DNA of 64,000 nt from a virus, in IMG/VR virus record IMGVR_UViG_3300017773_000004, positions 1 to 64,000 of that record; one strand, 5' to 3'. Both the position numbers and the translations under genes were made by a program. How positions within the stretch are numbered: the first letter of the stretch is position 1; every line of letters starts with the position of its first letter. The notes beneath the pieces are model-generated. The model searched no databases. It had not been told where the DNA came from and worked only from the letters and a program-made list of their open reading frames with translations. Shown piece by piece: positions 1 to 5,655 of this stretch.

Positions 1-1
1 C

Positions 2-463
2 GCACTATATAATGGTGGCGTATGGGACCTTGTTATTCTGCACCCTCCTTGCACTTATCTGGCTGCTTCTGGATTACATTGGAATAACAAAATTGAAGGC
101 AGAGCTGAAAAGACAGAAGAAGCACTTAGATTTATCACACAACTCTGGAAAGCCCCGGTAGAAAAGATGTGCATAGAAAATCCCGTAGGTTGTATTAACA
201 CTCGATTAGATTTTATGCCAAAACCTCAGTATGTACAACCCTACAACTTTGGAGAGGATGCATCAAAGAAAACAGGATTATGGTTAAAAGGGCTGCCTCA
301 CTTAGAGCCCACAGAATATATTGAACCTAGATATGTAAACGATAAGCCCCGTTGGAGTAACCAAGGTGATACGGGGTATGATAAATTTGGTGGTGGTCAA
401 GGCAAAGAACGATCAGTAACATTTTTTGGAATCGCTGCAGCTATGGCTTTGCAGTGGGGGTGA
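2..463 (+). CDS. Methyltransferase-like protein, 3' end only (left edge)
   Basis: The reading frame is open from the left edge, so the N-terminus is missing; 153 codons plus the stop are visible. The visible part has a DLVILHPPCTYLA segment near its start, an IENPVG motif in the middle (codons from about 176), and ends with RSVTFFGIAAAMALQWG. This combination (PPC, IENP, a WLKGLP segment and a final GIA-x-AMA-x-QWG) is typical of a phage family usually labelled DNA cytosine methyltransferase. The canonical cytosine-5 PCQ motif is not seen and the SAM-binding N-terminus is outside the window, so the activity is inferred only. It ends directly at promoter P1, which suggests it belongs to a different transcription unit from the packaging genes. 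Confidence 0.7.
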   Translation, partial: ALYNGGVWDLVILHPPCTYLAASGLHWNNKIEGRAEKTEEALRFITQLWKAPVEKMCIENPVGCINTRLDFMPKPQYVQPYNFGEDASKKTGLWLKGLPHLEPTEYIEPRYVNDKPRWSNQGDTGYDKFGGGQGKERSVTFFGIAAAMALQWG

Positions 464-504
464 GAAAAATAAACCTTGACTTTCCACAACTTACATATTA
501 TAAT
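464..504 (+). promoter_or_regulatory. Promoter P1 (sigma-70 type) with A-rich upstream block
   Basis: The -35 is TTGACT at 476-481, the spacer is 17 bp, and the -10 is TATAAT at 499-504. Immediately before the -35 lies the 12-base block GAAAAATAAACC (464-475), which recurs in the same place at three other promoters in this window. It sits in a 69-bp gap and faces the small-terminase candidate, so it should start the packaging/lysis transcript. Confidence 0.88.
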
Positions 505-532
505 TTCACAGAAATAGGAGGAGTTGAGAGAT

Positions 533-997
533 ATGGGTAAAGAAATAACTCCAATATCTCCAGAAGGATTGGAAGTAGCGAATTGCTATCTGCAGTATGG
601 GAACATACGAGCAGTGTGTGATTATTTACAAGTGCCTGAGAACAAAGTAGTCGAACTTTTAAATAAACGAGAAGTTAAAAAGTATATCGACACTGTGTAT
701 TTAGACATGGGATATCGTAATAAAAACAATATCGCTTCTGTCCTCGACGAAATGATTGCCAGCAAACTAGAAGAAGCTCAGGAAAGTGGAGTGTACTCAA
801 ATAAGGACTTGGCCGACTTACTTCAGATGGCTCACAAGATGCGAATGGATGAAATTAAAGCACAAGCAGATCTAGTAAAAGCTGAAACTACAAACATAAA
901 AACTCAAAATAACGTACAAATAAATGAGAGTCTACCCTTCGGCCAAGGTAACTACGGAAAGCTGATGGAAAAGCTTCTCAAGGAGGATAAATCCTAA
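533..997 (+). CDS. Probable terminase small subunit
   Basis: This 154-residue, mainly helical, charged protein is the first gene behind promoter P1. ATG 533 is preferred over an in-frame TTG at 524 because a strong AGGAGGAG ribosome site (517-524) lies the right distance upstream and overlaps that TTG. The N-terminal half (about residues 10-60) looks like a helix-turn-helix: a YLQYGNIRAVCDYLQVPENKV segment followed by a basic KREVKKY stretch. The C-terminal half looks like an oligomerising coiled coil. Small terminase subunits have this design: they recognise viral DNA and hand it to the large subunit. Sequence conservation in the family is poor, so the call rests on architecture and its place at the head of the packaging transcript. 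The large subunit is about 4.7 kb downstream, which is unusually far. Confidence 0.6.
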   Translation: MGKEITPISPEGLEVANCYLQYGNIRAVCDYLQVPENKVVELLNKREVKKYIDTVYLDMGYRNKNNIASVLDEMIASKLEEAQESGVYSNKDLADLLQMAHKMRMDEIKAQADLVKAETTNIKTQNNVQINESLPFGQGNYGKLMEKLLKEDKS

Positions 998-1009
998 TAG
1001 AGAAATTCC

Positions 1010-1438
1010 ATGCTCGCAGAAATTGCGATCGCAAATGCAGCTTTTGGCGTAATTAAAGAAGCAATTGGCAATGGTAAAGACCTGTATGAGATGGGCGGCG
1101 TTGTTGCACAATTTTTTGACCAAAAAAATGCCTTGCAGAAAAAGTCAAATGCAAAAGGGTATAAAAGCGATATGGAAGCCTTCATGGAACTTGAGAAAAT
1201 CAAGGAAATGGAGGAGCACTTAAAACAACAGATGATCTGGGCAGGACGCCCAGGTATGTGGGACGACTGGCTAGCTTTTCAGAAAAAAGCTAAAGAAGAA
1301 CGAGAAGAAAGAGAAAGAGAAGAACGCGAGCGAAAAGCTTACTATGCACAAATGGCTTTATACGTACTATACTCTATTTGTGGACTTGCGGTATTTGTCC
1401 CTGCTTTATTTCTTATTCTAACAATACTTAAACCATGA
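1010..1438 (+). CDS. Hypothetical coiled-coil membrane protein
   Basis: 142 residues, family not recognised. Residues 1-40 are small and fairly hydrophobic. The centre (about 60-112) is strongly charged, with an EEREEREREERERK run that should form a single helix or coiled coil. Residues about 115-138 form one clear membrane segment (ALYVLYSICGLAVFVPALFLI). The predicted layout is a long cytoplasmic helix with a C-terminal anchor. It overlaps the next gene by 4 bases (ATGA), so the two are probably translationally coupled. Its place in a run of small membrane proteins ahead of a spanin pair makes a lysis or membrane-associated role possible, but nothing direct shows it. Confidence 0.6.
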   Translation: MLAEIAIANAAFGVIKEAIGNGKDLYEMGGVVAQFFDQKNALQKKSNAKGYKSDMEAFMELEKIKEMEEHLKQQMIWAGRPGMWDDWLAFQKKAKEEREEREREERERKAYYAQMALYVLYSICGLAVFVPALFLILTILKP

Positions 1439-1641
1439 GCGATGATCTACAAAGGCAAGTCGACCACATTGAATCTGAACTACAAGTTCATGCAGCTCAG
1501 TGTGAAGAGCGATGGAAAACTATATTTACTCGAATAGAAAATGTTGAAGATACACTTGCTCGAATGGAAAACAGAATTATAACTGCTTCAGGCATAATTA
1601 TAATGTTTCTACTAGGATTAATTGCAGCGCAGGTAATGTAA
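1435..1641 (+). CDS. Small tail-anchored coiled-coil protein, XhlA/holin-like
   Basis: 68 residues. Residues 1-48 form a heptad-like helix (DLQRQVDHIESELQVHAAQCEE onward) and residues about 49-67 are one hydrophobic segment (ITASGIIIMFLLGLIAAQVM). An N-terminal coiled coil with a C-terminal membrane anchor is the layout of haemolysin XhlA-type proteins, small phage proteins that sit beside holins and endolysins. The match is to architecture, not to a specific motif. It is coupled by 4-base and 1-base overlaps to its neighbours. Confidence 0.6.
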   Translation: MSDDLQRQVDHIESELQVHAAQCEERWKTIFTRIENVEDTLARMENRIITASGIIIMFLLGLIAAQVM

Positions 1642-1850
1642 TGAGACGAGGCAGAGAAAAAGACTTAGAAAAGTATATCAATGTGAGAATTGCCCAACTT
1701 AAACAAGATATGGAAAAAGCTCACGATGATTACGATAAGCAATGGTACAACCGTATCATCCAAGAACTATGCTGGGTAAAAAGTCAGCAACACAATTGCT
1801 ACTTTGATGAACTACAAAATTGGAAGGATAACTATTCGTACCTTCCCTAG
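1641..1850 (+). CDS. Hypothetical small charged protein
   Basis: 69 residues, unrecognised, soluble and charged. The N-terminal 45 residues are predicted helical (REKDLEKYINVRIAQLKQDM and onward), and the C-terminal part is aromatic and cysteine-containing (WVKSQQHNCYFDELQNW). The start overlaps the stop of the preceding gene by one base (TAATG), so it is likely co-translated. No membrane segment or signal peptide is seen. Confidence 0.5.
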   Translation: MRRGREKDLEKYINVRIAQLKQDMEKAHDDYDKQWYNRIIQELCWVKSQQHNCYFDELQNWKDNYSYLP

Positions 1851-1873
1851 ACGCGAAAGCGCAGAGAAATAAG

Positions 1874-2026
1874 ATGGCTTACGGGTATGGTAACGGCAAA
1901 AAGAAAAAGAAGAAAAAGAATGGTAAGAAGAAAAAGTCAATGGGTGGATTGACAGCCAAGCAGAAAAAATTGCCGCCTGCTTTAAGAGCAGCAATTCTTA
2001 AAAAGAAGAAGCGAGGCAAAAAATGA
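1874..2026 (+). CDS. Tiny poly-lysine protein (50 aa)
   Basis: A 50-residue frame starting at ATG 1874. It has two uninterrupted lysine runs (K7 and K4) separated by NG, a short middle (SMGGLTAKQKKLPPALRAAIL) and a KKKKRGKK tail. About half the residues are Lys or Arg. The end overlaps the next start as ATGA, the same coupling used along this operon, which supports it as a real gene. Such a peptide should bind DNA or another polyanion. I infer a nucleic-acid-associated role; it is not a known family to me. Confidence 0.55.
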   Translation: MAYGYGNGKKKKKKKNGKKKKSMGGLTAKQKKLPPALRAAILKKKKRGKK

Positions 2027-2118
2027 TTGACGTACTAATTGGTTGCGTTATAGGTTGGGTTGCTCATATTGCATGGACTAAGTGGGGTTCACTCTTAGTA
2101 GACTTAAATGACAAATGA
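2023..2118 (+). CDS. Very small single-pass membrane peptide (31 aa)
   Basis: The 31-codon frame starts at ATG 2023 and is linked by ATGA overlaps at both ends, to the poly-lysine gene before and the arginine-rich gene after. The peptide is MIDVLIGCVIGWVAHIAWTK followed by WGSLLVDLNDK, so residues 3-18 are hydrophobic enough for a short membrane helix. The double overlap is the main support; function unknown. Confidence 0.45.
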   Translation: MIDVLIGCVIGWVAHIAWTKWGSLLVDLNDK

Positions 2119-2303
2119 GACGGCGAAATAGATACTCAACATCAGCCGCTGCTCGACGAAGAGCAAGAAAACTAGGACTTCGCGGTGTGCACTCCCACGG
2201 GAAAGGAAAGAAAAAAATTTATATGCCGGGAAGAACCCATGCAGCGTATGAAAGAGCGCTGAGGAGAAAGCGACGTGGCAGTAAAACGAAGAAAGGCTAT
2301 TAA
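2115..2303 (+). CDS. Small arginine-rich basic protein
   Basis: 62 residues, dominated by Arg and Lys (MRRRNRYSTSAAARRRARKL at the start, ALRRKRRGSKTKKGY at the end). No fold is recognised. The composition resembles protamine-like or ribosomal-type nucleic-acid binders. Coupled by ATGA to the peptide upstream and overlapping the next basic gene by 29 bases. One of five consecutive highly basic small proteins between 1.87 and 3.27 kb. Confidence 0.5.
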   Translation: MRRRNRYSTSAAARRRARKLGLRGVHSHGKGKKKIYMPGRTHAAYERALRRKRRGSKTKKGY

Positions 2304-2589
2304 GAAAAAGAAAGCTGCACCAAAGCGAAAGCGAGCAGCAAAACCTCTTAGCGCAACAACTCAAAAAACTTTAAAAGCAAAGGCAAAAAAGACTCGATTC
2401 ACTTATGGGCAGCTTGCAAAGGTATATCGTAGAGGTCAAGGAGCCTTCCTTTCTTCTGGCTCTAGGGCAGGAGTAGGAATGGCTGGATGGGCAATGGGTC
2501 GTGTAAACTCATTTATTCGAGGAGGGCATTCACAAGACAATGATATTAAGCGTGGAGCCAAGAAGCGTAAGACGGCTAAAAAGAAATGA
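2275..2589 (+). CDS. Basic protein with conserved YRRGQGAFLSSGSR core
   Basis: 104 residues from a GTG start at 2275. The N-terminal 35 residues are lysine-rich (AVKRRKAIKKKKAAPKRKRA). The centre (about 45-85) has a structured core, FTYGQLAKVYRRGQGAFLSS followed by GSRAGVGMAGWAMGRVNSFIRGG, and the tail is basic again. This core resembles a domain of unknown function found in phages and some giant viruses (I think DUF5824, not verified). The basic arms suggest nucleic-acid contact and the small core a specific partner. It could be packaged with the genome or assist head assembly. Function unproven. Confidence 0.55.
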   Translation: MAVKRRKAIKKKKAAPKRKRAAKPLSATTQKTLKAKAKKTRFTYGQLAKVYRRGQGAFLSSGSRAGVGMAGWAMGRVNSFIRGGHSQDNDIKRGAKKRKTAKKK

Positions 2590-2590
2590 T

Positions 2591-2779
2591 ATGGAAGTCA
2601 ATTCTATTGCGGCTACAATACCTGAAAGCTATCAAAAAGATTATAAAGTTCAATCAGTTTCAAACGCACCCGATAATAAATATAAAGTAACTGATACTAT
2701 TTATATGGTCGTTACTTACGACAGGAACGGAAAGCTTGATCAAAGCACTAATGTTCGTTATCTGGATTATATCATATGA
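2591..2779 (+). CDS. Hypothetical small protein
   Basis: 62 residues from ATG 2591, one base after the upstream stop. Unlike its basic neighbours it is near neutral and looks like a small beta-rich domain (YKVTDTIYMVVTYDRNGKLD). Longer in-frame extension to 2540 would overlap the previous gene and has no better ribosome site. The 3' end overlaps the next gene by 4 bases. Function unknown. Confidence 0.5.
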   Translation: MEVNSIAATIPESYQKDYKVQSVSNAPDNKYKVTDTIYMVVTYDRNGKLDQSTNVRYLDYII

Positions 2780-2991
2780 AAAAGAAACGAGGCCCAGCAA
2801 AAGATAAAAAAACTAAAATACCTAAGAAGTATCTTAGCGGTACAAAAGGTAGTAAACGAACAGAGCTTGCAAGTCTCATAAAAAGAATCTCTAAACTTTA
2901 TAAAGAAGGTAAAACTGTACCTCGATCCCTAATTAAACGACGTGTAGAATTAGGCAAGAAGAAAACAAGTGGTCGTAAAAAGAAGAGGTAA
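2776..2991 (+). CDS. Small lysine-rich protein with IPKKYLSG core
   Basis: 71 residues. A basic N-terminus (KKKRGPAKDKKTK) leads into IPKKYLSGTKGSKRTELASL and a short helical stretch with a GK-x-VPRSLIKRR element, then a basic tail. The KKYLSG-x-x-G-x-x-R pattern is one I associate with short phage and large-virus proteins of unknown function. Coupled by ATGA to the previous gene and overlapped by 23 bases by the next one. A nucleic-acid-associated role is inferred from charge alone. Confidence 0.55.
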   Translation: MKKKRGPAKDKKTKIPKKYLSGTKGSKRTELASLIKRISKLYKEGKTVPRSLIKRRVELGKKKTSGRKKKR

Positions 2992-3274
2992 AAAGAAAGA
3001 CTCAAGATTAAAAAGAGCGGGAGTGTCAGGGTATAATAAGCCTAAGCGTACTCCAGGTCATCCGAAAAAGTCACATATTGTTGTGGCAAAAGTAGGAGCT
3101 AAGATCAAAACTATTCGTTTTGGTCAGCAAGGAGCAAAAACTGCAGGGAAGCCAAAAAAAGGGGAAAGCGAGCGCACGAAGAAAAAACGCGCTTCTTTTA
3201 AAGCCCGGCACCGTAAGAATATTGCTCGAGGCAAGATGAGCGCAGCTTACTGGGCCGATAAAGTTAAATGGTAG
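2969..3274 (+). CDS. Basic conserved phage protein (RAGVSGYNKPKRTPGHPKKSH type)
   Basis: 101 residues with a GTG start inside the preceding gene. It carries RAGVSGYNKPKRTPGHPKKS, then VAKVGAKIKTIRFGQQGAKTAGK, and ends FKARHRKNIARGKMSAAYWADKVKW. I recognise this combination from many marine phage genomes as a conserved protein of unknown function (possibly DUF6321, not verified). It is very basic and looks ribosomal-protein-like in composition, with invariant-looking aromatic and glycine positions, so it is probably a folded nucleic-acid binder. It closes the run of basic genes. Confidence 0.65.
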   Translation: MVVKRRGKKKDSRLKRAGVSGYNKPKRTPGHPKKSHIVVAKVGAKIKTIRFGQQGAKTAGKPKKGESERTKKKRASFKARHRKNIARGKMSAAYWADKVKW

Positions 3275-3282
3275 GAGATACT

Positions 3283-3684
3283 ATGAAATATTTTTTAGCT
3301 CTGCTAGCTATTGTTTCAACAAGTGTAGCAGCAGAAACCGTTATCAACTACGATGATGGGTCAACGTACACGCTCAAGGAAGGGCAAGAAATCTATATCA
3401 GTAATACTAATAGTTCGTTGTTTAAAAGACAACTAATGAAAAACAAGGACACGTTTTTTCGTGTACAAAAGCCTTGGACATCTAGAGACTACGTACCAGA
3501 ACCACAAGATCCTTTTCAACCTGGGTCTCATGAATGGTGTAAAGCCTACGTTCCTTGGAGCGAAGGACTTACATTTGACATGATTACATGGCAACGGTAC
3601 TGCGATACTGATAATGATGGAAAATATGGATGTGGAGATACTAATTTCGACTCATCCGAAGAGGGGAGTGTCTGCTCTCCATAG
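3283..3684 (+). CDS. Secreted protein with calcium-loop-like motif
   Basis: 133 residues. ATG 3283 is chosen over ATG 3268 because AGGAG (3273-3277) precedes it and because it gives a clean signal peptide, MKYFLALLAIVSTSVAA, with likely cleavage after VAA. The mature part has a small beta-type start (VINYDDGSTYTLKEGQEIYI), then a Trp/Pro-rich middle. Its C-terminal region has four cysteines and the loop DTDNDGKYGCGD, which spaces acidic residues as in an EF-hand or dockerin calcium site (D-x-D-x-D-G). It is likely exported to the periplasm and disulphide-bonded. Family not recognised. The next gene also has an EF-hand loop, and the two may act together. Confidence 0.65.
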   Translation: MKYFLALLAIVSTSVAAETVINYDDGSTYTLKEGQEIYISNTNSSLFKRQLMKNKDTFFRVQKPWTSRDYVPEPQDPFQPGSHEWCKAYVPWSEGLTFDMITWQRYCDTDNDGKYGCGDTNFDSSEEGSVCSP

Positions 3685-3693
3685 AGATATACC

Positions 3694-4029
3694 ATGGCAG
3701 ATGAAGAAGTAGTAACAGCGGATAAAGAAGTTGTTAAAAGAATGGACATCAATGGTGATGGTCATTTGTCCAAAGAAGAATACGAAATGGAACTAGAGTT
3801 TCGACGAAGGGAGCTAGAAGATGCCGATGCAATGCGAGACGCCCAAAGAAACATGGCTTGGTTTGCTTTGCTTGGCATGTTGGTATATCCTTTCGCTGTT
3901 GTTGGTGCTCAAGTTGCTGGATATGAGCATGCCGCTGATGTCCTTGGAGACATGGCCCCGACCTATTTTGTGGCTGTAGCGGGTCTTGTTGCAGCATTCT
4001 TCGGAGCTACTGCTTGGAGTAAAAAGTGA
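3694..4029 (+). CDS. EF-hand protein with two membrane segments; holin candidate
   Basis: 111 residues. Residues 18-29 (DINGDGHLSKEE) are a textbook EF-hand loop with ligands at D18, N20, D22, S26 and E29. A charged helix follows, then two hydrophobic segments (about 52-72, AWFALLGMLVYPFAVVGAQV, and 85-108, APTYFVAVAGLVAAFFGATAW). Small size, two membrane helices and position just before a spanin pair fit a class II holin. The calcium loop is not a standard holin part. The holin role is inference; the EF-hand and membrane segments are seen directly. It overlaps the next gene by 4 bases (GTGA). Confidence 0.65.
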   Translation: MADEEVVTADKEVVKRMDINGDGHLSKEEYEMELEFRRRELEDADAMRDAQRNMAWFALLGMLVYPFAVVGAQVAGYEHAADVLGDMAPTYFVAVAGLVAAFFGATAWSKK

Positions 4030-4583
4030 TTCTTGATCTAATGGTAACATTCTGGCAGCCAGTAGTTGTGGCTGCCATTATTTTAATAGCTTTTGTTATT
4101 AACATATTTGATGGGCAAGGGGAAGACCGTATTGGTTTCGAGTATGTAGAGATGCCCATGTTAAAACCTATAAAAATTTGCACAGCAGATAAAGGGTTTT
4201 GGAAAGCAATTTGGCTATGGCTTACTGGAACTCGACGCTGGCAGCTAATAGAAGATTGGTATTATTTTCTAGATGGAGAAGAGTATGTTATTGAGAAAGG
4301 CTTTGAGTTTGATGGTGCATCAGTACCTAAGTTTCTTGCAATGTGGCTTTCGCCCGTTGGAGTCTTGCTTATGGGTGGTCTTGTTCACGATTATGGGTAC
4401 AAGTACGCTGAGTTGGTAAAATGTGAAAAAGGCGAAGTGCCTAAAACACAGAAAGAGATGGATATAATTTTTCGAGATATTTGTATAGAACAGAATGGAT
4501 TTAAAGTGTTAAATTACTTAGCTTTCTGGTCTTTACGATTATTTGGATTCGTTGCTTGGAATAGGCATAGGAAAAATGACTAA
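4026..4583 (+). CDS. DUF1353 family protein with N-terminal membrane segment
   Basis: 185 residues from GTG 4026, which has GGAG six bases upstream and overlaps the previous stop; an in-frame ATG at 4041 is the alternative. Residues about 8-28 form a membrane anchor (WQPVVVAAIILIAFVINIF). The remainder carries the DUF1353 signature: EKGFEFDGASVPKFL, a GLVHDYGYKYA segment and an acidic residue further on (KEMDIIFRDIC). The conserved Asp, His-Asp and Asp/Glu pattern looks like a metal site, but the biochemical role of DUF1353 is not established as far as I know. Given its place in a lysis-like neighbourhood with no recognisable endolysin, a cell-wall hydrolase role is possible. Confidence 0.75.
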   Translation: MILDLMVTFWQPVVVAAIILIAFVINIFDGQGEDRIGFEYVEMPMLKPIKICTADKGFWKAIWLWLTGTRRWQLIEDWYYFLDGEEYVIEKGFEFDGASVPKFLAMWLSPVGVLLMGGLVHDYGYKYAELVKCEKGEVPKTQKEMDIIFRDICIEQNGFKVLNYLAFWSLRLFGFVAWNRHRKND

Positions 4584-4875
4584 GATTGAACAAAAACAAG
4601 AAGAAGAATTAGTAACTGTTGGCATCTGGCCAAAAATTAAACACTGGTGGCGTACTCTTATTCGAGAAGAATGGGAGCTAACAATATTCTTTCCCGGAGA
4701 TACACATTTTTTAGAGGATGGCTCAAGAATAGAAAGTGGATCTCCTAAAACTTATCGAGCAAAGCAATTGATAAAGATTAGTACAACTCATATTATTTTT
4801 GTAGATTTGCTTGGCGTAAAACATGAAATTAAAGTTGTAGCTCCTGTAGGATATGACTTAAGGAAGATATACTAA
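4576..4875 (+). CDS. Hypothetical protein
   Basis: 99 residues from ATG 4576, overlapping the DUF1353 gene by 8 bases and the next gene by one. No family recognised. The N-terminus is charged and tryptophan-containing (WPKIKHWWRTLIREEWELTI). The rest looks like a small beta-barrel-type domain (FFPGDTHFLEDGSRIESGSP, then IKISTTHIIFVDLLGVKHEI). There is no signal peptide. A cytoplasmic or membrane-peripheral protein of the lysis cassette is the simplest reading. Confidence 0.55.
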   Translation: MTKIEQKQEEELVTVGIWPKIKHWWRTLIREEWELTIFFPGDTHFLEDGSRIESGSPKTYRAKQLIKISTTHIIFVDLLGVKHEIKVVAPVGYDLRKIY

Positions 4876-5297
4876 TGTTAGGACTAATAAAAGCCATGCC
4901 CCTTATACTAGTTGTAGCCGGAGGTGCATACGCATACCATACTACAACTGTAAGTAAAGCAGAAGCAACAATCGCACAGCTTGAAGCAAATAATGTAATC
5001 TTAAAAGAAAATACATCAAAGCTAGAAACAGCCCTGGAAACAGAAACCGCTTCAAGAGAACAAGCAGAAAATAATTTAAAAGTACAACTAGAAGCCGTTG
5101 GAAAACTTACTGAAGCAAATACTACAATGCAAGCAGAAATGGATGACTACTTATCTATTTTCAAGAGGCATGACCTTACTAAGTTAGCACGAGTAAAGCC
5201 CGGGCTTATCGAGCCTCGAATCAACAACGGCACGAAAAAAGTGTTTGAACAGATAGAAAAAGACAGTGAAGAGGTGGAAAATGCGGACAGCAACTAG
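4875..5297 (+). CDS. Inner-membrane spanin (i-spanin, Rz-like)
   Basis: 140 residues. Residues 5-21 (IKAMPLILVVAGGAYAY) form an uncleaved signal anchor, followed by a long periplasmic coiled coil (about 27-105) and a conserved C-terminal block, KRHDLTKLARVKPGLIEPRI, then NNGTKKVFEQIE. An N-terminal anchor plus periplasmic coiled coil is the i-spanin layout. Spanins fuse inner and outer membranes in the last step of lysis of Gram-negative hosts. The following lipoprotein gene starts inside its 3' end (17-base overlap), the classic overlapping Rz/Rz1 arrangement, which supports both calls. Confidence 0.75.
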   Translation: MLGLIKAMPLILVVAGGAYAYHTTTVSKAEATIAQLEANNVILKENTSKLETALETETASREQAENNLKVQLEAVGKLTEANTTMQAEMDDYLSIFKRHDLTKLARVKPGLIEPRINNGTKKVFEQIEKDSEEVENADSN

Positions 5298-5652
5298 TTT
5301 TTTAATTATAGTATTTTTATCTGGTTGTTCTTTTATGAAAAGTGACCCTTTGCCAACCCCGGAGCCAGTTATAAAAACTGTAACTGAATATAAAACACTG
5401 GAGATCTATCAGCCTCAACTCCCTAAAAAAATAGATTTGCAAGATGTAGAATTTTTTGTAGTGACAGAAAAAAATCTTGAAGAACAGATTGCAAAAATCT
5501 CAAAAATGCAGGGCGGAACATTTGTTATATTTGGAATGACGCCCCAAGACTATGAAAATATGGCGTTTAACTTACAAGAACTTCGTAGGTATATACGCCA
5601 ACAAAAAGAAATAATTATCTACTATCGAGATGCAACAAAAGTAGAGCAGTAA
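5281..5652 (+). CDS. Outer-membrane lipoprotein spanin (o-spanin, Rz1-like)
   Basis: 123 residues from ATG 5281. The N-terminus MRTATSFLIIVFLSGC contains a lipobox (LSGC, Cys 16) for signal peptidase II, so the mature protein should be an outer-membrane lipoprotein. A proline-rich linker (DPLPTPEP) follows. The C-terminal domain ends with DYENMAFNLQELRRYIRQQK and IIIYYRD, a pattern I associate with marine-phage spanins. It is longer than lambda Rz1, but the lipobox and the overlap with the i-spanin gene argue for the o-spanin role. It implies a Gram-negative host. Confidence 0.75.
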   Translation: MRTATSFLIIVFLSGCSFMKSDPLPTPEPVIKTVTEYKTLEIYQPQLPKKIDLQDVEFFVVTEKNLEEQIAKISKMQGGTFVIFGMTPQDYENMAFNLQELRRYIRQQKEIIIYYRDATKVEQ

Positions 5653-5655
5653 ATT

